DNA of 64,000 nucleotides from Struthidea cinerea (taxonomy: Eukaryota > Chordata > Aves > Passeriformes > Corcoracidae): positions 879,254 through 943,253 of the forward strand of contig VZTI01002070.1 in NCBI GenBank assembly GCA_013397865.1, given 5' to 3'. The translations under genes were made by a program, and so were the position numbers. The notes beneath the pieces are model-generated. The model was not told where the DNA came from. It did no database searches and saw only the letters and a list, made by a program, of their open reading frames with translations. This document shows positions 49,172-63,200 of this stretch, one piece after another. Position 1 is the stretch's first letter, and each line of letters opens with the position of its first letter.

Positions 49172-52100
49172 AAGCTTTAGATGCACAATTACTTTGCTAC
49201 TGTGCTAACCTAGAAGATTTTTAGTAAGCTGATTATTGAGTTGGAAAAGGCATTTTAGAGATGAGTTTGACTTTGAAATCCAAACTCATTTCAGAGTTGA
49301 AAGGCCACATCTTTACACACCTTCACAAGGGTTGAGCAATTATCACCACAGATCCAATCCTAACAGGAATGGATCTGTCAGATAGCACATAGCCTGCACA
49401 AAAGACAGCATGTTCAGAAACTGAATAGAAAAGAATTGTATTTTTGTATAAAACCAGTGTGTAACAGCTGATTTAAACATACTTACAGTATGGATAGTTC
49501 TGTTAGAAACATATTTGTGTTTGATAATGATGAGAAAATAGATTTCTTAATATAGAACACATACTGTCCAGCTTTTTTCTTAGGCTGTTACATATTCATG
49601 AGAAAGCCGTATCAGCACTACACTATCAGAGAAAAATTTGTGTTAAAGAAAAATCAAATCTACAGCATCTAAACTATGCAATGCAACCTTAAAATATGCC
49701 ATCTTAGATAAAAATAGCTGATGGTATTTTTCACCACCTTATGGTACAACATAGGTCTTGCTGGTGAGATCATTAGAAGGTTAAACACCACCTCCCCAGC
49801 AGTCCCTGGAAAACTGAAGCCAATGTAATTTTCTTTTAAAAGATTGCTTGTGTTTGACACCATTATACATGTTAAATAGTCTTTCAGGCATGTATTTATA
49901 TTGAAATTTGACATAGAATTTAGACTTGGAAACTGTGCCCAGTTCCTGCCAATTCAGAATCTGTGGGAAGTCAGAAAAAAAATTAATATTCCCACAGTGT
50001 GTCCCTACATTGTCTAATCCAAGATGACTACTAACCTAAAGTCCTAGTAAATTAAATAATGTCAGCATTATAAAACTTACAATTTATATCCATTTGAACT
50101 TACAATACCCTTTTGATTAATCATTCCTGATCTATTGCACATCAATAATTAAATGTCTTCCGAAATGTCAATGCCTATCAGAAAATTACTTAGTTGGGAA
50201 CACATTAGCCTCATAATTTACCTAATATTTATCTTTAATGCCTGAATTTATTATCCCATTTCTTATATAGATTAGTAGTGAATTACATGTTTAAAACTTA
50301 GATCATGAACCTGCAGAAAAAAAAAAAAAAGATGCGTAATGCTCTGAAGAGAGCATGTGAGGTATTTTTCAAAGGATTAGGGAGTGGGTCTTGTACAAAG
50401 AATTACAGGAATAACTGGAACAGGTCAATAAAAAATAGCAACATTAAAAAAAGTCTCAAGAATATTCTCTTTAGCAGCAACATATTTTATTCAGTTTCCT
50501 ACAACCAGCATTAATTATCATGCTTGTCTTTCAACTGGAACATATGAGGTTAGTCATGAAGAGAAATACATTTTTAAATTATCAGTTAGATCTTGTCCTG
50601 CTTTGGAAACAGATAGAGGGTTTTTTTAAAGTTGAATTTCTATTTTTTTGAACAGCCACTGTGCAGAACTGATGACTTTTAAAAGAACTAATCTTGCAGA
50701 AGGATTAATAAAGGGATTTGGCATTTATAGGACTAATACGAAGATCTCCAATTACATTAAACAGAACAGAAATACTTCAAGGCATCCTGCGGTTAGGAAA
50801 GAACTTTTCCTTAGAGCAGCTTATTCCATAATTGTCCACTGTGGGAGTTTTAACACTTTTCTCCAAGATCTAATACTCTCCACTGCTGGAGACAGAAACA
50901 CTGGGACAGATATATAATAGTATGGGTCAAATTTGGAAATACTTTAAAGAAAAAAAAAAAAAAAGAAGAAGGCAAAGGCTTGTCTAGCCACTAAATTTTT
51001 TTGCAGGAATTGCTCATACTTATTTTGAGGGCCGAGACCAAATAGCAACTCAGCACTGCTGAGAAAGTTGTAGGCGTAGCTGCCCTCCTGGCCGCTGCCA
51101 TTAGTTAAAGCCACTTGTCAGCCAACTCTCCATAAAATGAGGGTGTTTGAAGCAAATGGCACCAGTTGTAACTGGTTTGTACCATTTACACAGAGAGCAG
51201 AGGAAGTTTTAAAATTACAGTGGCTCTCATATTCAGGAGTTTCATATTTTTGAAAACTGGGAGAGAGGATATACAAACTGTATGTCTGAGAGCATAAATA
51301 ATTTCCTACTCATTTCTCAAGTGTATTTTTGGTTACATTAATCAGAAGCAGACCCAAATTCTGCCACAGTCAATATACTTTTAGAATATTCCTTTTTTTC
51401 TCCTTCCCTGTTTCTCAACCTGCCAAGAAACCTCAAGTTGGTAGTTTTTGCTGGTGCTGCTGCTGAAACTCTAGGGGGTGTTCATCAGACTGTCAGGACA
51501 GGCAGAGATGTACCTAATGAAAATGGAAGTTATTATTGTCTTGTTTGTATTCTCCTCATCATAAAAAAAATATACCTAGTGCAAACATCCCTGTTTTGTC
51601 AAGGGAACCCAAGACATTAAAACCTCCTGAGAAATAAATATAGATATAGATACCACACCTCCTAGCCCTGGGGATTGAATATTCTGATGCTTGCTGGGAG
51701 CACGTTACCATTTTCTCAATTCTGAGCATGAAGTACTGCAGGCACTCAACCACCTTTATTAAAAAATACAAACCACACAGCATAGCTGCCATCCATAGGC
51801 CTGGAGAAGGCTCAGGGGACTGCCTGGAGAAGTAAGGATTGTTTTCAAGAAATCCATGCAATGAGTGTAAGTGAATTGTAAAGTGAAGGAATGGGCTTCA
51901 GGAATGATTACTAAAAACTCCACATTTAATTAAGGTAGCTTAACAGAAGGCTTTATGTACCTTTACATAAAGCAGTTACTTTATGTTACTAGTAGGGCAG
52001 TCTAGTGATAACACTCCAAACCTAACACTAGCACAGACTTGTTTGTCACGTAGAATCTGTGACAGGTCTGAAAAAGGGATAAAAAGTGCCCTCATGTGCC

Positions 52101-52740
52101 TCTATTCTCCTTTGTCTTCTAGGACAGCAGTTTCAAAGCCCAGAAAAAAATAAAATAACTGCTCTCACATTTTATATTGCTATTTCTGCACTCAGATCAA
52201 ACCCAGTCAGGATCTGACTGGCCCAGATATCCAATACAGACTCTGTGCCTAGCAGGAAGAGAAGCTGCTGGGGAGCCTGGAAATACAGCGTTATCCCACA
52301 GTAAAAAGAACGGAAGAATTAAAGAGAAAGACGGAAGGCGTATTATGGATGATTTTTTAAAAGACTTTCATATGAGAGGTTAGAAAGAACCTCTGATATT
52401 CCTGGAACTAATATATGTTTGAATTTGAAAATACTGAGTCAAGTTCTACCACTGACATAATTCAGAAAATCTGTCCTTGATTGTGGCACATTTTACCAGT
52501 GTTAATCACTGTATTTCTCTCAATTTTTTCTAACTTCCAGTTGTTAGATACATTTGTCAGCTGGACCACAAGGCCCTCTAACATCACATTTCTGTTCTCT
52601 ATGCAATACTAATCTAAAATAATCTGGTTCTTTCTTGTCCATTTCCTGGACCAACTGAACCAATTGAGATCCTTCAGAAAGTCACAACAAGGGTCTCACC
52701 TGAGACCTTCTCAAATTGCTGACTTCCTTCTAGTACCAGG
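49172..52740. other. Unique AT-rich DNA, no gene seen
   Basis: No gene recognised. It contains a perfect 10-bp inverted repeat (51950-51973) and A-runs near 50318 and 50950. The stretch at 50000-50270 is dense in ATTA, TAAT and CAATAATTA-type cores and might be a conserved non-coding element. Confidence 0.5.
51950..51973. repeat. Perfect 10-bp hairpin
   Basis: GCTTTATGTA (51950-51959) is complementary to TACATAAAGC (51964-51973) with a four-base CCTT loop. A related ACTTTATGTTACT follows at once. Directly seen. Function unknown. Confidence 0.85.
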
Positions 52741-52782
52741 GACTTCAGGACTAGACACAGTACTCCAGAAGCAGTCACACCA
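52741..52782 (-). mobile_element. Possible CR1 relic
   Basis: GACTAGACACAGTACTCCAG resembles the conserved CR1 ORF2/3' junction phrase seen also at about 38980 in the better copy. Flanks are too diverged to define ends. Confidence 0.4.
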
Positions 52783-53407
52783 AATTCAATATCTAAAGGT
52801 GGCAATTATCCACATGTTAACCTCTCTGCTGTTTTAGGAGATTATGTTCAGCTGATAGCTGCTGCGATTAAGAGATGCAGCATTGCTGTTTGCCCTGATA
52901 ACATCACCCAGCCAGAGGAACACTGCATACATTCCTTCTCTTCACCATCTGAACTCCCAAATGCAAGGAGAGGGAAGATTTTTTCCTACTTACTGCAGTC
53001 ACATATTAATCTGTTTGTTCACCTGTCACAAGTCTGTTTTGGCAAAGAAAAGACTGACCAGCCTGAGACTCAAAAAGTATGAGGCTCATTGAAATTACTT
53101 GTCTAACCCCATTATAACAGGGAAATCTCAGGGCTTTATATTAGCTTCATTGCTCAGCACTGATAAGGAAAAAATACCCGTATGGAAGAGGAGTTCTCAT
53201 GACAAGGGCTGACAAGACAGACAAATGAACAGACAAGTGAGATTAAAAGGAGTTTGTCATTCATAGAGAGCTTCTCAACAAATTGCTGAACTGATGTTTT
53301 AAAGGCTAAAAGTTTTTCCAGGGGCAATGAAAAACTTCAGCAAATTAAATTGCTTTCACAATTAAATGCTGTGTAGGATGAAAAACTGCAGGCAATTGCC
53401 TGAGATT
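52783..53407. other. Unique DNA, no gene seen
   Basis: Nothing recognised. A 69-codon ORF at 52883-53092 has no motif. Confidence 0.5.
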
Positions 53408-53944
53408 CTACAAATGGAGCAAAGATGAAGGCATATGATATGGCGAAAAACACCACTGCCCTGTGACCAAGACAACTCTGTAAAATACAGTGCTCCCTTC
53501 TTCCATAAGGCAGGTAGCAGACTTACAACCTAAAAAGTCACTTATTGATGGGCTGCTGACACATTTACAGCCAATGGTTTGGTACAGCCAGGCAAGAGAC
53601 CAGGTGCGACCCAAAAATGTGCACCCACAGCAGTGTGTACCCACAAGAGAGGGAAGCTGAATCCAAACCCCTGCGCCACAACAGGGACCATCCATCACCA
53701 GGAGATGCCCATGCAAATGTTTGCAACCTTTAAAAAGCTGAATTTTGAATTCAGAGTTTTGTAAAGCTGGAGGATTATTGTAGGTGTAACTAATTACTTT
53801 GTACTCAGACTCTGAAATAAATGCCAGTCTGAGGCTGGTCAGAATCTCTACCACCCCATCAAGATCATGTGGATCAGCATAAGCAGTGCTGGAAGTAGCA
53901 AACCTCATTGCTGATTTGGAGTGCTCAAAACTGATGAGAAGCAC
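53408..53944 (-). other. Unexplained 178-codon open frame
   Basis: Outside the T run and the CR1 copy this is the longest ATG-started frame in the window. It has a mixed composition, including a cysteine-containing middle (GPCCGAGVWIQLP at about residues 85-97), and no motif I recognise. No promoter, splice or polyadenylation context supports it. By rough estimate a chance frame this long is expected about once per few such windows, so it may be noise. A coding relic of a lost gene or unknown repeat is the alternative. Confidence 0.15.
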
Positions 53945-56900
53945 TTTAAACCTAAGAAAAAAATACCAAGCAAGTACTTCACACTGAATTGCAACGTTTT
54001 AACAGTTCAGGAAGGCTGCAAATGTACCTTTTACAGGATTCTGCAGTCACCTGCCCGGGAAGGGATGTTTCAATGTGTACACTCCTAACTTTATGTACAC
54101 AGCAAAGCACAGTCCCTGTACAGCCCAGTTCCACTCTTCCCAAAAAAAGAAAATCACTACCAGTTTGGGTACAATCCAACATTTAAAAGCTTGGCATTTC
54201 TCCTTGAAGTTTCAAAGGTAAAGAAAAAGCTAGGGGTTTTGTTTTAAGTGATGCTATTTACCTCTCTTCTTTAACATTATAAGGGAACTAAGCTGTACTG
54301 GCTACACTGTAACTTGTTGGTGTAATTTTTCATTTGGCTGAAGTATAACGTTTTTAAAAACAGAAGCTATTTGATATTTATCAGCAAAAGTATTTTAGCA
54401 TGCCTACCCCTGCAGAGCAAAAACCCCTATATTCAATACTGCCCCTTCACTCTTCTATTCCTTTTTAACCAACTACCATTCATTGTCCTCAGGGTGCTCA
54501 TTAATTCTGAAGTTTAAAAGATATCCATCAGCAGTATCATAAATTCATAGATAGCTACAACAGAAATGTCTCTCTCTCTCTAAGCACGAATTTTTCTTTT
54601 ATAGTTTAACCTCTGTGATTAACTCCCATTTTTGTGTCTTGTGGCATCTTTTATGCAAATGGCAGAATTTCTCATAGAAAGACCTTTCCTTAATATTTAA
54701 CACATCCTTCCTTGTAGCTCATCTCCAGAGCACATAGAAGTCACATTGTCTAACTGGCAGCATAGTAGCTGTGCATGTGAATAACAGTAAAATATGTAAA
54801 AGTGCTTACGTATTGGTGAATTTTTACTGCCATGTCTGGATTAAATATGCCAGAAGAAAGTTAAAGCTTTTCAAAAACAGTCTGCAAATTTTTAATTAAC
54901 CCACGTTTTCAAGCCATCAGATTGTGACTTACAAGATGCGATTATTATTTGGACCATTAATACAATTTTTCCCAATCTGAAGAAAAAACTGTTTGTATAG
55001 GTGAGTGTAAAGACTATTAGAATGGCTCAAAGAGCAATGTAATGAACACAAAAAGATAAACCATCCAGTGTTTTTTACACATCTGTTAAGTTTCATGAAG
55101 TGAAAAAATTTCTGCTCCTCTACCCCAACTCACAGCTCAGTCCTGTTGCTTTCTGAGTACTTGGTGCTTATCATCAATCTGTGCAGGTGAACCCAAACTG
55201 CAACCCAAAACTGTGCATCTCCAACGCCCAAGATCTGCCAAATTCTAGTAGGATGTGTCAAACAGTGGCATTCGTTATAAGCAATATTCAATTTGCGTGA
55301 TCACCCATCCACTTACAGACTGATACTGTAAAATAAGCTTGCTTTTTCTGCCAGTTCAGCCACAATTTCAAATACTTATTACCAGAGATGGTGGAACAGT
55401 AATGACAGAGTATTATTGTCAACTAAAGGTGTAGCGACATAATTATAAGAGCTACAAACAGCATCTATATTTTAGCAGCACTAATGGTATCAAAATAGAA
55501 GTTCAATTTCAAGCAGGGTACCTATGAAACTCCCATTCAACAGAAGCTAAGCATCTGAGGGGGCGGGGGAAGCAATTCCACAAGGCTCATCCATGTTTCA
55601 AAATTACCAGTTTGTCATTTTCCACCTCTCAGTGCTGTAATGCTTTACTACATACCATTGGTGAAAACTGTTAAACAGCGTGAAGGCTAGCTCATGTTCA
55701 GGGAGGAACTACTGAAGGCAGTGGTGCAGCTGTGCAGCCAGAGCTGCATGGATTTTCCCCTACCTTTGTGTTTGCTTGCAACTTAATTCCAGAATGTTAA
55801 ATTCTTTTGAAATACCCACACATGACATACACAGCTTTCCCAGCTTGAGACCTTCGGCTGAACAGCTTGCTTCAGTTCAATTATTATTCAAGCACTGATA
55901 GCCAGCATTATCTTAGATGAAATGCAAACCAAGTGAGAAACAGATTCCACATAATAAACCTTGAGAGCTAAAAGAAAATGAAATCAATCCCCAGCCTTTC
56001 AACTCCTTAAAGTGATAGACAATAACAGGAATGTCAAACCAGGGTAAGCCTGAAGAGAAACATTTTGCAGCCCATGATTGAAAGAGAACATAAAAGGATG
56101 TCAGGTAGATGGATGCTTTATTGCTATTTTATATTTGAAGTCAGAAAACAAGGCCAGGTTGCAGCTGAAAACGTGAAACTGCAACTCTTCCATCTATTTT
56201 AGGAAACCTGATTGATACTGTTAACCTTGTTGTCTGATCGTGATCACACCCCTTCATCTGCCCTATACATGGATCAGCTGTGTCCTCTGAGAGCAACTTT
56301 TCATTAACACCTCTACAGATTTATATTTATATGCACATCCTTTTCTCGCCATTATATTTTTATTGCAATAAGCCTACGAATACAGCAAGTATGTTAAGTA
56401 GCAAATATAGCTGCATAGCAGGGAGGAGCTGACACCAAGTTCTTATCTCCAACAGCAGAGGCTCAAACTTTTATATTGTTTCCAAAGTTAGGTAGTTACA
56501 CACTGTGGAGGGCTGAGGCTGCTTGGCAGCTAAGCCCCCACCCAGTCCACTCTATCACTCCCCCACAGTGGGACAAGGCAGGGAATCAGAACAGCAAAAG
56601 CAAGAAAAACTTCCTCTCACTCTTGGTGGTCAAGATAAAGACCATCTGTTACATGAAGAAAAAAAACCAAATAACAAGAACAAAAAACCAAACCAATACA
56701 AAGGTATCAGAAGCAAAACTTTCACTTTTGTTTAAGATTTCCTTTTTCCCCTCTCTAGATGACTCTCAGGTCAGTATTTTGTAGAACAGCTTCACTTTCA
56801 AAGCTTAGCATTTCTGACTGTCAGGTGAAAAGTGTTATTCATTTTCTTTACTGGGAAAAAAAAAAATCTTCACCTTCTCTCTGACATATTGCCCATGCAG

Positions 56901-58439
56901 TAATGTGAAAAACAACAACAACACCACCACAACTCCACAGATAAAAGAAATGGGAAGGGGCAAAAAAACTAAGAAAGGAGAAAAATTTTGGGGAAAATTG
57001 AAATTGACATTTTAGTTTGGAAATTTTGCAAGAGTTTTTAATGAAAATTTCTTTTCAGAAAGATGTAAAACTATTTCAAAAAAGAGCTATGAACAACTAC
57101 AAACTACCTTTTCTAAGGCATCATCAAAAAGAGTATTTTCTGATAATTTAGGAAGTCCTAGATCAAGCTTTCAGATAATAGACTAGGAAGGAAAAGGCAA
57201 AGCATGGCTGGATATCACATCTTTTATTCTACTCATTTAAAGCAAGTAGGGAACAGCCAGTGAGTCTCCACAATTGGACTGAGACTTGGACTGGATTTCT
57301 AATGCTAAATTGATAGGTGTTCAGATACCAGTGTGATAAGTAGGCTATAAATACACAGAGGCTGACAGCTTAAATAGTTTGCTAAAATAGATGGCTCTAA
57401 GAGCTATTCTGGATAACTGTTTATCTATCCATCCATCCAAGCTCACTCTTCTCAGCTGTTGGGCTGAGTTTTCAGACAGGATATTCGAGCAGGATAGCTT
57501 GTTGAAATGCAGCTATAACAAAGAGATGGCTAAAACAGATATGAAGGCTGAATTAGATACTTGGCAATACAGAGAGAGCTCCAGGAATTGTGGAGGGAAA
57601 CAAAAATAAAGAAGATAAAAGGGGTAAAAGTATGGACAACTGAAGAGTAAGTTGGCACCTTACAAAAGACATAGAAATAAAAATCCAGCTGACGGCAACT
57701 ACATTTTCTCACAGCTTTCTGCTTTGGACAGAATGTGCTTTTTAAAATCAATCTTCAACATCACCCCAATCCAATCCTGTCAGTATTGACTCTGGTGCAG
57801 ATGCACCATTTCCATACACCGTGCAGAGCGAGCATGACATGGACTACATCTGCAGTGCTGCTCCAACTGAGTGACAGAAAAAATCATGATTTCAGTTATT
57901 CCCCTGCTTTAAATGTCCAACACGTCCTTCAACCCCCAATTCTGGGGGTTTTTTTCAGGTATATTTTTCTGCAGTTTGCTGTATTTTATCCTTCTGTAAT
58001 ATTTACCATGGGGCTTCCTGCTCACTAATGACAGTGTAAATGTGTCCAGTGAAACATTCTTGTCACAATTTGGAAACAGGATTTCCAGAACACAGTCCAT
58101 CCCCTCCTCCCACACCCTTTTCAGCTCTTCACAGACTCATATCCCCAAGAGAAACCTTAAAACAATTAAAGCCATAGCAGGATTTTACCAGCTAAATGGA
58201 GTTCTAGGTCTTGAATAAGGTTGTGCTTTCAATAGCTACATTTTAAAGTCGCACTACAGCACAGCTAGATAGAAGAAGACATTTAAAAGTCTTTTTTATA
58301 AGAAGTTGATAGTTACCAGCAGTTTGCATTTCAGTGCATTGTCTTAAAAATCTTGACCACTTACATCAGTGAAATGCATGTGCTGATCAAATGAGTATCT
58401 TAGAGGTCAAAATTTTAGAATCAGCCATCACAGCTAATA
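53945..58439. other. Unique AT-rich DNA, no gene seen
   Basis: No transposon or gene recognised. A short (TC)6-like stretch lies at about 54570-54582, an octamer ATGCAAAT near 54655, and an AT-rich homeodomain-core patch at 54880-54970. ORFs up to 102 codons (56476-56784) lack motifs and partly reflect A-rich sequence. Confidence 0.5.
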
Positions 58440-58577
58440 AAATTAAATATATAAGTAAACCCCTCCGAAATAAATAAATAAAACCTTTATTTATATAAAT
58501 AAATATTTATATATTTATTTTATAAATAAAACTTTTATTTATATAAATAAAACCTACCATTTATATATAAGTAAAAC
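58440..58577. repeat. AT-only imperfect tandem and inverted repeat patch
   Basis: A unit of about 23 bases (AAAACCTTTATTTATATAAA and on) at 58481-58503 recurs with one change at 58529-58551, 48 bp later, and partly again after 58550. Between them, 58498-58521 is nearly self-complementary. AT-rich simple repeat with hairpin potential. Confidence 0.75.
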
Positions 58578-60029
58578 AGTGCAAGATAAAAAAGATTTAA
58601 TGTGATATGTACACAGTTCAGAGATGGTTAATGTGTTTGCTTCAGTTCTCAGATCAGGCTTTCAGCTAAAGAATCTTGAGATAGCAACTCGTGTGCTTAG
58701 ATATAAATGGCAAACATGAAACACATAGGTGTTAAAATATAAACCACGGAAAGAAGGTAAAAAAATATGGAGTAAACAGGGCAATATTCAGATCTGGTTT
58801 GTTAAAAATTAATTTTACAACATTAAAAAAATACAACTCGCAGTTAAAAAGAAACCAACCTTTTGAAGACAGCAAATCATTACAGGGTGCTAAAGATTTC
58901 TGAGTATATTAGCCCACCCTTAGGGCTTATTGAACATAATCCATTTCAATTTTCTTCTCCATTTTCTAGCACAAACAACACTGCAGATTAGATCAAGCCA
59001 TTTCTTATGCTAGTAGTATTTTCTGTCAATATCCACTAAGGGGTAGAAGCCTGAGAGGAGGAGCGAGTCATAAATACATTGCACAACCTGCTTGTGAATT
59101 CCGCAGTCTGTGGTTTAATGTAAGCTTATACCATGAATGCAACAGTGAAAGAAGGACAAGACTACTGGTTAGATGCAGTTTTTAATTCAGTGCATCCTAA
59201 GATCAATATTGCCCAATGGAGGCAGTGGAATTTCCAAAATCAGAAATATTTCACAAGTTTCCTCTGCCCTCCTCAGTGACTCCTGTTCAGCACATTTCAT
59301 TTTACCTCCAAGTTATAAAAAAACTTGGCATCTTGGGTCTATCGCTCTAGGGCACTGCACTGCTCACATCACTATCCCTCTGCATCACATGTTCATGCTC
59401 AAGCATACTTACAAACTCCTCTGCTCCTACCCTGGACATCACTCTCCATCTCTTGCTCTTTCAATAATTCTGGACTTTGCTGTGCTTCTCACAGGTACTT
59501 TCTTTGTGCTTCCCACTGTTAGTGTCCCTCATGCATAAGGTGCTTTCCCTCCTCTGACTTTCACTGTACGACCATGACGTTCTCCTCCTGCAAGGCCCAC
59601 TCCATCGTGCCAAGATGTGGTTGTAAGGTGAAGGAGATGGTTAGCATAGAGATGAAACCTTATTTCGATGTTTAAGGTTAATTACAGAAACGGTTAAACA
59701 AGGTACAAGAAGAGCCTGAAACTAATATTAACAGTGCTAAACATATTTGGGTACAGGGTGTGATGAACCACAAAGGGTTCAAGGAGGAAAAATGACATTT
59801 CTGAAAAGGAAGCTGTCCCCTGAGCTGGAGCTCACTCAACTGCAAAAGCCTGAACCTTGTCATCTGAAGAGGAAACATCTACAGAAAGGGTTGTGGAACA
59901 ACTACAAAACAAGCAGTAGTTCCTTTAGGAGACACCTGCAGCTATTACTCTTTCTCTAAAAATGGGGCTTTCCAAAATATGTTTAGCAGGAATCTAAGCT
60001 GGAAAGCTGCTGTCTGTATGTATTCCAGA
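58578..60029. other. Unique AT-rich DNA, no gene seen
   Basis: Nothing recognised. The 121-codon ORF at 59173-59538 has no known motif and no exon signals. Confidence 0.5.
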
Positions 60030-60275
60030 AAACTAGAGATGGAAGGACATACTACATCAATCTTTTATTCTGTGGTCACTGGTAGATTATTCGCTATTAC
60101 ATACTCCTGAGCTCTTCGTCTACTATGGTTTTAAATGACTCAAGTGCTTGGACTTCTGTCACTTCCCTTGGGAGACTTACCTCTTCCACAGTCTAACAGA
60201 TCTCACTGTCAGGAAATGGCCTCCATTTGCCTTTGCTCAACCTTATCCCATTACTCCTACGTATGGTAGTTTTTT
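60030..60275 (-). mobile_element. Ancient L3/CR1-like LINE relic
   Basis: ACTAGAGATGGAAGGACAT opens the segment. It continues with TGGTTTTAAATGACTCAAGTG, then CACTTCCCTTGGGAGACTTA, TCTTCCACAGTCTAACAG and CTCACTGTCAGGAAATGG. These follow the order of the 3' end of old amniote CR1/L3-type elements (seen also in turtles and crocodilians). Identity is low and no tail octamer remains, so the insertion probably predates modern birds. Confidence 0.65.
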
Positions 60276-63200
60276 CCTGTTGTGCTCTGAAACATCCTTA
60301 TAATGGCTCTTACCCCAGAATCACAGTGAAATAACAGCCATAAATGGAAACCTCTCACCTTCCATTAAGAGCTCCTTCATCCCCTTGCTCCCACAGCCTG
60401 GCACAACACACCAGGAGAGACAGGAGCAGTTGCAGTGAGCAGGACCTGGACTAATGCCACCTGGGACAGGCCAATGCACAAGGCTCAGCCATAATTACGG
60501 CACAGTGGAACAGCGTGGCATAAAAGTGGTGTCAGCAGGCAGGGACAGTTCCTTTTAACCCAGGTAGTCTTTAAGTTGCATGCTCAATTTTGCAAATAGC
60601 CCAATTTTGTAAATGGGCATTAATCATCTTAGTGAAACGTCTCATCAGCACCAGCGCTCCTGCGTGGTGAGCCTGTCTCTCTGCCTCGCTCCTCCCTTCT
60701 CAGCTTCTTGCTGAACTGTAGCCAAGCACTGTGCTGGGAACTGACCAAACTTTCAGCACTATTCCTGCGAGACTGAATGCAAAATCCAGAACCACTCACT
60801 TTCCAGTGTGGCAGAGGCGAAGGTGTGTATTAATATAGCTTCCCAGTTTTACACGGCAGAGATGTGTTTGTGCAGTTAAGGAGCATGCTTTGATTTTAAG
60901 AACTTTGCTTTCATCTTTCCTTGGTCTTGAACAGTACTGACAGCAACAGTAATGCAAAGACAGTGGATGGCATAGAAAGTCCCCAAATCAGCAGAGAAAA
61001 GCTCAGAAACACTGTCAGATGAAGAAAAGGACGCTGTGCTCTAACAGGTATAAGCCTTTCATCTTCATGTGAGATGAAGACACAATGTCGCCCATGTAAC
61101 AAAGATGGCCAGTCCAAAATTTAACTACCAGTTCACGTTTTCTGCTAGACTGATTTTAGGCAACAAACTAGATACAAGTCTTTTTATTTACACCAGCAAA
61201 AGACCCAAACCAAAACAACAAACAAAAAAAATCAAACTTTACACAGATTTCTCAAGAAATTTAGACACAAAAAAATCCATTTCATTTGTGTTTTTCTAAT
61301 TTAAGACAGCTTCAGTCAGTTCTGTTGCTCATTTCTTGCATTCATTATGTTCCTTTTAAGTATTTAGCCGAGATTTTCTTATTCTGAAGCTTGGTTATTT
61401 ACAAAGTTATTTTTTGGACAGTTTTTGTTTATGTCCTACCAAAGTCCATTCTGATTTCTCTGCACGTTTCTCTGTGCTGTCCTTGGAAATACTCAATCTG
61501 TATATTATAATCTGGGGACTGTCAGAGTAAAAGGAAACAAATATCGTTGCTGACTTGTCCGCAACACATTACACCGTTTTTACAGACTTGTATTTTTATT
61601 AACTCCTGCACTGCTTTGCTCTTTCATGTATGGAAAACAAAGTAACCAGTGGAGAGCTACTGGAAAATATGTCCTCGAGCTGTATTTTAGGCCCTGACTA
61701 AAAGGTATCAAAGCAAACAGTATATGCAAGGCCTCCCTCTCTTTCATACAGAAAAAAATGCAAATATTTGCCAACTTACTTTTTTCCCACCCACGCATAC
61801 AAAGTCTTTGTGTAGCAGTACAGATGCCAAGTTATTAATTGTCAAAGGCAAAAATTTTTAATTGCAAAAGTCCAAATGCTTAAAGAAAAAGATGACCATA
61901 AAAAAATACCTAAAATGGGAATGGTCAAGGCCAAGATGTCTTGCACTTGAAATGCTGTGCAAGCAAAGGAAAACAATACCCCCAACACTCTGAATTCCTG
62001 ATATATATTTTCTTAGGCACACTGAAAAACAACCAAAGCAAAAATAAAAATGTTTTCTGCTCTTTCTCAGTCTATTTCATCAAAAAATAAGCATGACTGT
62101 GGATAAAAGTATTCAACCAAAATTTAAAAGGCATTATTAACACAGAGTCAGAGAAACCCCATCATAACAACCTCTCCTAATATGCAGTACAACTGGAAAT
62201 ACAAGTAATTCAGTTCCTTATGAAGACAAGCTTTTTTATGGCTACATATTTCACATAATGGTAATGTTCATTGATGGTCTAAGAGCCTGAAATATCCACA
62301 TTCTTTTCTCATCCATCTGTCAAAAACCCCCTCATTTTCCTGCAGAGAAAGGTGACTCCTATTCCCATCAAATCCAACCACTAAACTTTCATTATTTTCA
62401 CTAGGCATAAGGTCAGGTCTATAAGATTCAACAAGCAAATTCTGATGTCGTATTAGAAAAAAGATGCAGCATGACTGCTTTATGTTTTGGCTCCTTAGCT
62501 TAGCATGTCTGGAGGGCACAGTTTCACAACTGCTCTCCCCTAATTTTCATTCATTTACAGCCTTGCAGGTCAGGAAAGCGACAGTGCTGTTGTTTTAGCA
62601 CCCTGTTCTGCTTCTCTGGCACACACAATAAGGAATAAATACAGTCCCGGTTATCCCTGCAATTCTAACTGCTGTAAGCACTTGGCACATACAAACTGTA
62701 CTCCAGGTACCATTGCCTTGCTTCTCTTTGCTCATCACTACACAGAAATTTGGGGTTACCTGAGCTCCAGGCCAGTTTCCCCACAGTAGAATTATCGTGT
62801 AGGGTGTGATCTGCACTTAAACTGAGGCTGTTCCACTGCAGAGAGTGAAGCCATTAAATTAGTGGATAACTACCCCTTTGAGGATTTGATGACTTGATGT
62901 GTGAATTGTCTGTCATATCAGTTCACCTAGGATTTGCAAACTGACTCTCTGTTTTTGATAAGGAAAGCTGGGAGTATAGTCCAAACTGACAGGAGAAGTG
63001 TATTTTTCTTCTTTTTTTTTAAATGTGATTTTTTACATTTTAGTTGATATGTATAAATAAACATGAGAACATTGTGGCAGACTTCCTTATTAGTCTAGTG
63101 GAAAATACTGTATTGCAAATATAAGCTTCTTTGCAGAGATTGCTCCTGACTGGCCAGCAAATCCAATAAAAATATGACTTTTGCTTCAGCTTAACCATAT

